Shown here in pieces: positions 11,248-21,072 of a DNA stretch of 64,000 nt; within the stretch, counting starts at the first letter, position 1; each line of letters begins with the position of its first letter. The position numbers and the translations under genes were made by a program. Where the stretch lies: contig JAWWNJ010000059.1 in the NCBI GenBank assembly GCA_037176885.1, positions 1,240,001-1,304,000 on the forward strand, in the 5' to 3' direction. Origin of the DNA: Favolaschia claudopus (lineage: Eukaryota > Basidiomycota > Agaricomycetes > Agaricales > Mycenaceae). The notes beneath the pieces were generated by a model that was not told the origin of the DNA, searched no databases, and worked only from the letters and a program-made list of their open reading frames with translations.

Positions 11248-11532
11248 ATTATTCCGGGTAGCCGCCCTGCCGCTCCGGCCCTTGATAGATATCTGATACT
11301 TATCATACAGCCTTGTTCTTACATATAAACCGCGCTCGTCTGTCCACCACCCTCAGTCTTTCATCCCACATTGCGGGAGACTGAGGGTGAGTTCTCTACC
11401 TATCTACCTACTTGTATTTACTTATTCATTGTGTAGTTATTGCGCCTTCCGCGCATTTTCAGGTATTTAATATATAGTCTTTCATCCCACATTGCGGGAG
11501 ACTGAGGTTATTGCGCCTTCCGCGCATTTTCA
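11235..11532 (+). mobile_element. Copia-type 5' LTR with intron-bearing leader
   Basis: A TG...CA unit starting TGTCAGAATATGAA. A TATA-like box at 11323-11328 precedes a hairpin exon (11355-11386, stems CTCAGTC/GACTGAG). A 50-nt GTGAGT...GTGTAG segment follows (11387-11436), then exon r1 (11437-11462) and a 13-nt spacer. The second hairpin (11476-11507) is fused directly to r2 (11508-11533). The primer-binding site follows at 11543. The matching 3' LTR is not in the window. Confidence 0.75.
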
Positions 11533-11542
11533 GATTCTGTTA

Positions 11543-11553
11543 GGTTATGGGCC
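11543..11553 (+). promoter_or_regulatory. Primer-binding site, initiator-tRNA-Met anticodon half
   Basis: ggttatgggcc is complementary, with one mismatch, to the anticodon loop of initiator tRNA-Met (GGCTCATAACC). Copia-class elements are known to prime on a half-tRNA of this kind. A similar gttatgagc occurs after the LTR remnant at 37764. Confidence 0.55.
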
Positions 11554-11717
11554 ACCGAGCGCTAGCTCTCTGAAGACGTACCTATTGGAAGACTCACCTG
11601 CTCGCTCATCAGAGCTCGAAGCATCACAAGCACAGACTTGTATCAATCAATCAATCACACGACCTGTTGCCGAAATTCCCTCGGACTCCGGTTATCTCAC
11701 CTCGGACTTCTCACACA

Positions 11718-13292
11718 ATGTCAACTGCGGCAAACTCGGCTTCTTCTGAGCTTTCCGGAGCAGAAGACTGGCCGATTTTTCATGTTAATGCTACAGTGGA
11801 ACTGCGCCTACAGGGAGTCTACACTCTGCTTGAATCTGTTATCCTTGCTGCAAATGCAGCTGATGCCACTGTTGCTGCTGCTGCTGTTACTCCTCTGCCT
11901 GCCACAGCTCCTGTTGCTGGCATAGCTTTCAAGGATACCCCTGGCGAACGTAATAGCCGTGCTTTAGGTGTCATTCAGAAGCTTCTTTCAGCAGAACTGC
12001 GCACAGAGTATGTCAACGAATCTAATGCTGGAATTCTCTGGGCCAAACTGCGCCAGCGCTTTGAAGCAGAAAATCGTGCCGATTCTGCAATGGGTGTTCT
12101 AGCAGAACTGTTTAGCACCAAGCTCGTTATTGAAGGCGAACCAGAGCTCATGGATCGCAACAAGATTCTTTCTCATGTAGCTGCTGTCAAGACCTGTTTT
12201 GATAGGCATGCACGCCTGGAATTTCCATTTCCCCCAGAGCTTCAGCCTCTCATTCTGCTCAGCACTCTACCAGATGATAGCTACTGGACAGGCATTAAAG
12301 GGAACATTGTGTCCTCTCTTGGTACAGGCATATCTTGGGATAAAGCTCGTGCTCGCCTGATTACTCTTGGTAAACTGCCAAAGAGTGAGAACAGCGACGA
12401 CACTGCTCTAGCTGCTAAATCCACAAACCCTGGCAAAGGAAAGCCATCTGCCAAGGGCAATAAACATTGCCTTATACATGGACAAAACAAATCCCATACT
12501 TCCGATAACTGCTATCAGTTGAAGAATCTAGCGCAGGGATCAAAGGACTCCAAGAAGAATGACAAGCAGAAGTCTGAGAAAGCGAGACCTAGAAAGCGCC
12601 GTGACAAGGCAAATGCCTCTGCTACTACAGATTCTGAATCTGATTCCGATGGCTCTGAACATGGACATTTAGCTGTACCTGATGTTTCCCAGAAATCTTA
12701 TGCTGCTATGTCTGCTTATCTTTTGAGTGATGCAAACCCTTCATCCAAAGCTGTGGTAATTGACTCTGGGGCTTCTACCACCATGACACCAAATGAGGCA
12801 TGGTTTGAGACAGGTTCTTATAAAGTACTCACTCCACCAAAAAGGGTGCGGCTTGGTAATGACACATATTGTGATGCAGTTGGAACTGGAACCATCCGTC
12901 TATCTTGCAAAACAAAGCGAGGGATGTCTGATGTCTCTCTACGTGCATTACATGTTCCATCCTTTGGTATCACACTTGTCTCAGTGCAACAAATGGCTAA
13001 AAAGGGATACAATTGCATGTTCGAAGCAGATGTCTGCATTGTTCGAAACCCAAAAGGGCAAAGAATGATTGAAGCCAAGCATCGGAAGGGACTGTACCAC
13101 ATTGTCTATACTCCTTTGAGTGAAGATCCACATGCACTATTTGCTATGGATATCAATTATCTTCATCGAATATCTGGTCATACAAATTTCCAACTAGGTC
13201 CAGGTATTTCTTTCCGTTTTCTCTGCTCAACGATGACTTTGCTCAAAGTTTCCCAGCACCTGCGATCATTAATCTCACCCAAAGCTCGTTGA
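11718..13292 (+). CDS. Copia gag-protease polyprotein, truncated before integrase
   Basis: From ATG 11718 the frame encodes a Ty1/Copia gag domain. A CCHC-like knuckle (CLIHGQNKSHTSDNC) follows, then a basic/Ser-Asp stretch, the aspartic protease motif VVIDSGASTTMT, and the pre-integrase piece LHRISGHTNF near 13170. The element then stops; integrase, RT and RNase H are absent. The last ~33 residues (from about 13190 to the stop at 13292) come from the adjoining alpha-kinase locus read in a foreign frame. The frame has no internal stops, so loss of the 3' half seems fairly recent. It cannot transpose by itself. Confidence 0.85.
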   Translation: MSTAANSASSELSGAEDWPIFHVNATVELRLQGVYTLLESVILAANAADATVAAAAVTPLPATAPVAGIAFKDTPGERNSRALGVIQKLLSAELRTEYVNESNAGILWAKLRQRFEAENRADSAMGVLAELFSTKLVIEGEPELMDRNKILSHVAAVKTCFDRHARLEFPFPPELQPLILLSTLPDDSYWTGIKGNIVSSLGTGISWDKARARLITLGKLPKSENSDDTALAAKSTNPGKGKPSAKGNKHCLIHGQNKSHTSDNCYQLKNLAQGSKDSKKNDKQKSEKARPRKRRDKANASATTDSESDSDGSEHGHLAVPDVSQKSYAAMSAYLLSDANPSSKAVVIDSGASTTMTPNEAWFETGSYKVLTPPKRVRLGNDTYCDAVGTGTIRLSCKTKRGMSDVSLRALHVPSFGITLVSVQQMAKKGYNCMFEADVCIVRNPKGQRMIEAKHRKGLYHIVYTPLSEDPHALFAMDINYLHRISGHTNFQLGPGISFRFLCSTMTLLKVSQHLRSLISPKAR

Positions 13293-14520
13293 CCGTTGGT
13301 GATCTGAACGCAGCTCTCAACGCTTCGGAGACTGGTCCCGCCAACACAGTCTTCATGGACAACACAACTCGCTACAACATAATCTCAGCCCTGGTTTCCC
13401 ACTTCCAGCGGAATGACGAAGACATTCTAGTCGACTTTCGCCCTCCCTCTCTCGGCCAATCACGGTAATGGAGGATTGCGTTTGGTGGGGTGAGAAATTC
13501 ATGGTTCATATGGTAAGTTTTGAATTCTGAGGACGTTGATATCCTTCTCATTGTCTTGTAGGGATCTATCCAATTCCCTGATCATCCTGATGAGCTGGTA
13601 ATCGCTGTAAAGCGCATGCTCATGCATGATTCAGATGATCGGGTTGTGTGGATGGAGGGAGCTCGCGCTTCCGAATTGAAGCGGCTCTCCGAAGAATTCT
13701 GCCAACGGGCAGAAGACATGGATGTGCAGCTTCCTGGTAAGTTCTTCTTGGCCTTTGTTAGAGAGTTTGCGGTGAGCCGCCAGAAGCCACCTGGTGGCTC
13801 TGACGGCATGCGGGGTCGTCTGGCTTGTTTCAACCGGAAAATCCCGCATTTTTCTATGGGGAGTGTCAGAATATGAACATCCGACTCATCTACAATTTTT
13901 TCCGCACCTTAAAGCTTGCTAGTTATCGAGAAAAAGACGAGACAAAACTGCAATTAGCCACCAGCAAGCCGCCGGAAGCCACCATTTGACGTAGCCGCTC
14001 CACAGCGCATGCCGTGAGAGCCACCAGGTGGCTTCTGGCGGCTCACCGCAAACTCTCTATTCTCAAACCCTCTTGCTAATGAGTTCAATCAGATTTCGAG
14101 GTTGCCTCGGTTTGCCTTTTAACAGATACCGAGTCGGGAAAGCTCTCTCTCGCTCAGCCATGGCGCCATGGAACTCGGGTTGACATGGTTCACTTTGACC
14201 CCACCCGAATCTGGTTTGCTCAGGCTTTGAACGCGCTCTCCCATTACACTTATGAGGCGAGCAACTTCAATAGTGTTTATGTTGATTTCGAGGGTATGTC
14301 TTTCTTATTGATTTCGTCTTTCGCTCAAGTTCGTTAGGTTTCTTTTATGTCCACTGGTTATCGCATTGTCGACTCTCGCACCCATGTCAAAGACGTTGAG
14401 CAGAATCTGTGTGGATCCGACTTTTTGCGTAGCTCAGGTGCATCTGCCGTCCAAACCTTTCATTCTACTCATACTTGTAATCATTACTGCGCTTCGCTGC
14501 AGCTTAGTAGCTTAGCATGA
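13193..14520 (+). pseudogene. Alpha-type protein kinase, C-terminal part, joined to Copia remnant
   Basis: The exons end in QALNALSHYTYEASN and VYVDFEG, matching the alpha-kinase (MHCK/EF2-kinase) motif AFSHFTYE.S...VCDLQG. A last exon set reads GYRIVDSRTH, NLCGSDFLRS, then HSTHTCNHYCASLQL. The H...CNHYC residues fit the alpha-kinase zinc site. The stop is at 14518-14520. Introns are likely at about 13519-13560, 13736-14091 (enlarged by a MITE) and 14297-14337. Upstream, LNDDFAQSF and MEDCVWWGEKF lie in frames that do not join cleanly near 13440-13470, so a frameshift or unusual intron is present. The 5' end is replaced by Copia sequence at about 13190. Alpha-kinases phosphorylate Ser/Thr. 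This copy is probably non-functional or truncated. Confidence 0.6.
13761..14057. repeat. 297-bp MITE inside the alpha-kinase intron
   Basis: The ends GAGAGTTTGCGGTGAGCCGC and its inverse are flanked by TA. It is nearly identical to the copy at 31947-32243, with the same length and only a couple of differences seen, which implies recent activity. The insertion lies between donor gtaagt (13738) and acceptor atcag (14091), so splicing could in principle remove it. Confidence 0.9.
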
Positions 14521-15516
14521 GTGCTTTTGCCTGTCAACGTCTTACTTACTTAGTTCGATTGTTCAACTTCTTCCTTACCACCTTACCAAAATTACTTACA
14601 ACTCTTTTTAATTGATTATCTTGACCTTGGCTCAAATTGAACGACCAGTGCCGCAGAAAGATGAAGTTATTAGGTTATAAAACAATGGTCGTACCTCCTC
14701 AAGATTTCGATAAGCTGTAGATACATACTGGATCTACCTTAGAAAATTGTAGCTAGTGTGTATGAGCTCAGGGGGCGGCGCCAGAACCGTTTGTAGTGGC
14801 CGGTAATGCACTGTACTTTGACGGTGCAATGAAAGACTTACGGTTGACTTCTTGTACTGCGACCATTACTGTGGCTGTGCAAGCCTGAATTGAACCTTTC
14901 GCCGCAGAACATGGGGCGTCCCGTGAAAGTGGTGGAGAAAAATCATGGATTATCCCTCGAGCTGAAGGAGCCCACATCTCAAATTTCATGTAGCCGGAAT
15001 GCCAATCCATTTTTTGACAGCAATATATGAGGTTTGTTTTCAACTCGCGGTTGAACCCCCCGATTCGACATTGGGCTGTTAAATGAGTACTGTTCTATAA
15101 TATATCTATATTACAGAGCATTCTGTGAGCATTTTCTACTTCTTACATTGTGTGCTATGCGCGCCGATAATATTTAAAATGAATATTTGCTCCGACACAA
15201 CAGAGCCAAACAAGGGCCCAATATACCAACTCGTTTGAATCTGGGCTGTTAAATGAATGTTAGTCGGTACTTTATTCATGGTTTTAGGTATCTTGGCTGC
15301 AATTTCAGCCAGTTAGATTGTCTGCCATGATCATGGCAAATATTCTTAACATAGTTCTTGTACGGACGATAGTGAACAAGATGAAATTCATCTACATAAG
15401 CTGCGGGAAGAGGGTCTGTCTAGGGATGGTCCACGGAAATTGGCGCTTCTCCTCCAACCGACCCACATTGTAACGATTCCTTCGCTTGATCATCTCATCA
15501 AGATAGAAATTATATC
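14521..15516. other. Gap with one coding-looking minus-strand stretch
   Basis: On the minus strand about 15043-14833 reads WHSGYMKFEMWAPSARG and on to VMVAVQEVN, then a possible donor cgtaagt. This could be one exon of an unrecognised gene. No partner exons were found. The rest is AT-rich and featureless. Confidence 0.25.
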
Positions 15517-16620
15517 GTGTTACCTCCATATCTTGGACGATGGAAAGAGGTGACCACTCTTTCTGCGACTGAAGAAGAAGTACGGGAGGCAAAGGAATTG
15601 TTTATATCAAGTTCAAAGGGGGCTACCGCGCTAAAGAAAGACTTTGCGAAAGACGGATTGTGTATGTTTGACCATGATGGACGGCCATATATAAGGTATG
15701 AGTTTAGCTGCGACACTTTGCGTCGTTGCGATGCCTGACATGTCCATCGTGCAAGAAGACACTGAAATGGCGACATCTTCACGCATCAAGAGTCGAGGGG
15801 CCAGAAGGATACGGAAACTTTATTTTAGCGTGGACCGCTGACCAGCACCGTGGTCAGGCAAAAGGTAAGGTCTCCCAATGCTGAGTTGCGGCAGCTAATC
15901 ATTCGAGTTAATGAAGGACTGGGACTACATCTTCAAAAACTCTCTTCGAACATGGCACCTAGAAGCGACTACAACACACCGCAGGTACGAGGACCTATGT
16001 GTTGTAGCGTCTGTTTTGAGGAGACTAAGAAGCGACCTTCATGAGCCGCACCGCACAATTCAAGATCTCGACCCTTACGACCACCTTCGCGAATTCGACG
16101 GCTGTTTCGCATTTGCACTGTTCACAACTCTCGCAATATCAACAAGTGTCCGGTTGCAGAGCACGTGCGATGGTTCATGCGAAGTCTTGTGTGCATCGAG
16201 CACGATGATTGGGAAGATACAGTGCTCAAAATTCGAGAAAAGGGAGGGAAGGCAGAAAACGGTTCATATATTTCGGAAAATTTGCATAGTTGCGGTGATT
16301 GATATCTGTCAACAGACGACAAGGAAGTTTTTCTACGCCGGAATTTGTTGGGAAAGGAGTTTTGTTCCGCTCAATATATGGAACGCGGGGGATGCAAACT
16401 CGAATCTCATTGAGTCGGTGCATCGAGACGTCAACAGAGAAGGTGTTCACTGTACCTTACTTGGCGGATTGAAGAAGGGGCAGCTTTTCGATGCAGTCAA
16501 GATGAAAACTCTCAAGGTTCGTCGTATTCCGTGGATTCCTTTTCCGTACTCTGAATTTGAACTCACTGCAGACCTTCCAGAACTATGGCATTACACCGTC
16601 TTTCAAAACAGGCCATCGTA
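15517..16620 (+). pseudogene. Decayed conserved protein, unrecognised function
   Basis: Coding pieces lie on one strand but in shifting frames: LSATEEEVREAKELF, FDHDGRPYIR, then (after a probable intron) KTLKWRHLHASRVEGPEGYG and NFILAWTADQ. WFMRSLVCIEHDDWEDTV (about 16165-16225) and SNLIESVHRDVNREGVHC TLLGG (about 16400-16480) follow. The joins need at least two frameshifts besides introns. The style resembles multi-copy agaricomycete proteins often associated with repeats, but no domain can be named. It is probably a dead gene copy. Confidence 0.45.
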
Positions 16621-16933
16621 GCGAGAACGCATACCATAATAACTTCAAACGTGAATGTATTTGCCGACTCATCACTTCTTGAAAAATTCAACTCGCTGAC
16701 GCTCCACTTAGCAAACTCTCAGCATTGCATGCTCGCTGGGGAGGATCAAAAGATTGAAAGACATAGGATTCCTTCCCCGTCTCCCCAGCCCCGGTTATTG
16801 ATTACCTGCCCTTAGATCCGTGGTCTCTAATTTAATGATTGGTGGAGCATTGGGATCCAATCAGCGCTTTGGAAGTTTGAGGAATGAGGAATAGAGGCGT
16901 CAATAAATACCGCTGAATACTTCGGAGCCAATC

Positions 16934-17177
16934 CAAGGGGGTGCGGAAAACTCAATAAAAGACATCTAGCCGATTTCTGGCGTAGTTTTGGTAGGGTCCC
17001 CAAAGTCTCCGATGGTTTTTTGAAAAATGCTCAGCTCGACGAGATCTGTGCAGAAGAAAATTCAGAAAAAAACTTATTTTTTTTTTTTCAGAAAACTCCC
17101 TATATCTCCACGACGTCGGATTCAGCGGCCAAAGCTACGTCATAAATGTCTTTTATTGAGTTTTCCGCACCCCCTTG
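16934..17177. repeat. 244-bp MITE with 8-bp target duplication (hAT-like)
   Basis: The ends CAAGGGGGTGCGGAAAACTC and its inverse extend to about 32 bp and are perfect. Direct AGCCAATC copies flank it (16926-16933, 17178-17185). Eight-bp duplications are typical of hAT elements. The flanks themselves are a diverged direct duplication (aatcagcgcttt...gcgtcaataaa). Confidence 0.85.
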
Positions 17178-17185
17178 AGCCAATC

Positions 17186-19689
17186 AGCGCTTTAATAAAT
17201 GAGGAATGAAGGCGTCAATAAACAACATTGAGTCAATGAAGTCTCGGCTTATGTACTATGTCTGTGGTTACGACGAATTAATCAAGTTTTCAAGTTTCAG
17301 AAAAGGAGGAAAAAAGAGGGAAAAAGGGGAGAGATTTCTAGATACCTCAGTATGAGTGTGCACCAAAATATTGAGTGCCAACTATTGTGCAGCCCGTGCA
17401 CTGAGCAATTTACCGTCTTGATTTCATCTTGAATCTATTCCCAAATCCAGTAAACATCACGGAATTCAAGACTATGTCTATTCGGGTTTGCGTCCCAAAG
17501 CGACATAGGACAAGCCAATGGTATTCAAGATTGGTAAGGAGTGACGACACGGCAATCGCCGCCGTCAATTGCTCATGCAACTCTGTCGCGTCTTCACGCT
17601 GACACGGTCTCCTGCTTTGCTCCTGCTCTCATCTCGTTCCTCCCGCATCCCGGTCTTGGTTCTGCTCTTTGATCTGCTTCCTTGGACACTGACTTCTCTG
17701 GGCTTTTACCTGGCCTCTCCAACCTAACGGCAACAAGCTCCGCAACAAAATCTGTGAATCGACATCTCATCTCGTCTACACCATGTCAGTCTTCCGCGCC
17801 TCGATCGAAGAAACTTCAGAATCATCGTACTCTGCTGGGACCTACCTTACGGTATCAACACAGAACTTTTGTGTCTAAAAAAGTATCGCATATGACGATT
17901 TAGCGGTTTCTTCGAGCTGTAGCCGTGCAGCCGCCCGCGAGGTAGACGCGCCGGGAGCGGTGCACGCTCGGTGTCTTTCAACACAAACTTGGGCGCACCT
18001 TTCACCTGATCAGCAACATCGACACGACGATTCGGCCATGCACTCGCAGTTCGACCCGGAACATCGAGTTGCGACGGATTCACCGTCATATAGCGGAATA
18101 CAAACGACGAGCGCGATGTAGACACGCACAAATAACGAGCGCGAATTCGCGTGTCGTCCTTTGTGCGTTTCTATCGAACGTCGAGTCTCGTGTTTGCTGC
18201 AGGGTTTGTAACATTGACGAATGAAGGATTTCATTTCAAGGTAAGGTTTTGTATGTGTTTCAATATTCATCTCGATTTCCTCGCCCGTTGTCACCCAACC
18301 CCGACGCCGGGGAGTCTCAGTTGCTGTTGAACCTGATTAGATGAATGTGCAAATGTTTCTTGTGGCGGGGCCACGCACTGATTTTTCGGTCTTTGTTCAG
18401 CAGCCCGTTTTCAATTTCCTCCGGACATCTGAGTGCTTACTTCTGCGGTGTTCTGCTTACAGTTGAATGTTCAAATCAACCGCCGATGCACTTAGCTGCT
18501 CCAAGTTCTGTGCCGGGTCTAAAAAGAGTTTTTAGTGTACATATAGGATAAACATGTACCTGGGTGAGCTGATTACAATTTCTACACATCTGATTCCGCC
18601 TCGCTCGAGCTTGTAAATCGCGTAAAAACATGCTTTCACCGACAATGAAAGAAGATTTGACCTCAAACCGCTGCTGAAACGAGATTTTTTACCTCACAGT
18701 ATGCATACAGTACCCCGAGAACATATTTCTGAGGCTCAGAGGGTTGCAAGGATGCTCAGAGGTATCGTAAGTAGGAGCAGTTGCCTGATTTAGCAGAGTT
18801 TCCCAATTTGGAAGAGTTTCCAAATGGAGTGAATTTCAGACTCCGCCAGTGATCTTGTCGCTTCTCCACGGGACCCCTTAACAAATCCGTGACTATGTGC
18901 GTGGAAAGAATCCGGCTGAATCAAACAGCACAACATTAATATTGTTAATTTGCGTGCCAACGTAGTAACAATTTACACACAAATCATATTTTTTTTTGGC
19001 ACCCCGCCCGCCGATCAATGCCTGCTTACCGTAACGTTAAAAATGCCATATCAATCATGCAGGGCCAGAATATTTTGTTGAAGGCGTGAGACCATGACGC
19101 GCCGCCTTCCCTATTATCTGTCCGTTTCCTCGCTACACCCCCCCTATCTGTCCCTTTGTATCTTCTTTATATTGTGTCGTACGTACCGATTTCCTGTAGC
19201 TCTCGCACCCCCATCTCGTCAAATCGGTCATTTCGAGGGCTTTATTTCGCGGGAAATAGCCTCAGATTGCCGAGGGTTTTGCTGGCCGTGGCCATCGGCT
19301 TTATGTAATGGGTCTGGCGACCGATTTGCCATCATGGAATGGCGGGGTTGCCTTGGGGCTTTTTGCAGGCACGCCGATTACAACGGCTTGTCACGGATCT
19401 GGGGGCGACAAGGGTACAGATCCATTGGCACGGCAAATACACCGCCTGTGGAGGCAACATTGAGAAAGATAGGTCTATTCATTGAGGAGAACTGGGCCAA
19501 AGATGGTTGGAAAGTCTTGCCCAAAAAGTGTCAATTTTCGAATTATCCTACTTAAGATGGAAAAGGGGTGCATGTGTTTCAAATCTATGTCTGGAATCCA
19601 CTGTGAAAGGTCCGACCACAGAAAACAGAGTTGAATTGATGAGAATTTCTTTTTTTGGGGGTGACATCAGATTTTCCGTAGAGAGAGAA
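17186..19689. other. Long gap; no gene recognised
   Basis: A CT-rich tract at 17600-17690 followed by ATG 17783 and a 31-codon frame resembles a fungal promoter and first exon, but no continuation was found. Frames at 19094-19555 lack motifs and look like repeat sequence. Poly-T/A tracts are scattered. Confidence 0.3.
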
Positions 19690-19788
19690 GACGGGCGGGG
19701 ACCCACCCGCAATCAAAAGCGCAAAATTGCCGTACAAAGCACGGAAAACCAATTTTTCGAAGTTTTGCTCCAGTCCGTTTGTACATTG

Positions 19789-19935
19789 CAGTCGAAGCTG
19801 TCATAACCCATAGCTCTCGTAACCCATAATCTGCCTTAACCCATACATTTTTCGGGAATTTTGACTGACTTTTGGGTGGGAAATCTGCCATATGCCATAC
19901 CTTGTGGACCTAACCGGTTATGACAGCTTCGACTG
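19789..19935. repeat. Nested MITE, CAGTCGAAGCTGTCATAACC ends, copy 1
   Basis: Inverted ends begin CAGTCGAAGCTGTCATAACC. It inserted at a TA in the host MITE, although the left TA is altered. It is about 147 bp and non-coding. Confidence 0.8.
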
Positions 19936-19955
19936 TATTACCTTCTTGAGCATTA

Positions 19956-20093
19956 CAGTCGAAGCTGTCATAACCCATAGCTCTCGTAACCCATAATCTG
20001 CCTTAACCCATACATTTCTGGCTGGGATAGCCCATAAATCTGCCATACCTTTCTGACGTAACCGAGGCCTATGGGTTATGACAGCTTCGACTG
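19956..20093. repeat. Nested MITE, CAGTCGAAGCTGTCATAACC ends, copy 2
   Basis: Same family and orientation as copy 1, 20 bp away. TA lies at both edges. The two copies differ internally by short indels, so they are separate insertions or a diverged duplicate. Confidence 0.8.
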
Positions 20094-20328
20094 TATTTAC
20101 ACAATCCCAGGATGTCTCGATGAAAACTGACGTGACAGTACCAATTACCAAATCGGAACTGCGACTTGTCACGAGGTTCGGTCCGCAACCATATAAGTTA
20201 GGAGTACCTCCGATTCCTCTGAAATAAAAATTTCACCTATAAACCATACCCTAGTTCCTGCTAAATCTCGAATCCCGAAGGATTTTGAGCAAAATTGGGA
20301 CTGGTCATGAAGTTTTGGCCGCAACCAT

Positions 20329-21072
20329 ACTCCCTCCGGCACCACTCAAAAATAAAAAATTTCGCGCACAGAGTTTCGATTTTTGACCCCAAAAATTTGG
20401 CCACAGCCAAAATGTCGTGGGAAAAACTTCGGAGGTGGTCTTTTGAGCTTTTTCGGGGTCGGCAAATCCGATTCTGGGGTCAGATTTATCCTCAGAATTC
20501 CCGTTCGCCGGCAATCAACATGTCGACTTTGCGTGTCCTGCACTGTAGCACGATGCTAAGGGCCAGATTGGGAATATCGCCCAATACCAGTCTTAGATGG
20601 AGGTTAGATGAAGGGTTCCTATTGGGCAGACTTGCCAAAATGTCCCTTGGTCCCTTAAGGCTATATGACCCACAAAAAATTCAGACCGCTTTTTTTTCTG
20701 AGTGTTTCTATGTGGTTTTCTCACCAAACGGGACACTTTTCAAAAATTTCGGAGCAAAATTTGGGCAGCACAGCCACAGAATAGTCATCTCGGCACGCTT
20801 CGGCAGCTCGCTTGGGGGTGGATTCGAAAGCAGTGCGAGAACTTGATGAGAACGTGGATGACCTTCTCAGCTTCATGGGAGTTTCGAAGCCAAGCTGGGA
20901 TTCCAGGGGATTCCCCATAGCCTTGTCATTGTGATGATTGATGAGAGCCCTTCCATGCTCCCATGATCGGCCCCTCTTGACAGCTCTCTTGACACGGGAA
21001 ATTCAACATAAAAACCTGTGAAGCGTCGGATCCCTCTTCCTTGCCTCTTCCTCTTGTCTTCCTCTGACCCAC
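20329..21072. other. Intergenic, includes P450 upstream region
   Basis: No gene was recognised at 20329-20930; one 183-codon frame lacks motifs. A CT-rich tract (21030-21068) follows a possible TATA-like cataaaaa (21007) just before the P450 start, so the promoter probably lies here. Confidence 0.35.

Larger units (their letters stand above)
19690..20328. repeat. Rearranged copy of the TGGTTGCGG MITE family hosting two other MITEs
   Basis: 19700-20194 matches one half of the element at 49677-50530. 20195-20328 is the opposite end of the same family, joined head to tail. Removing two insertions (19789-19935 and 19956-20093) restores the continuity seen in the intact copies. Confidence 0.75.

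Noticed and set aside
20295..20846. 183-codon frame as a gene
   Set aside because: No recognisable motif, overlaps the end of a MITE and has repeat-like composition.
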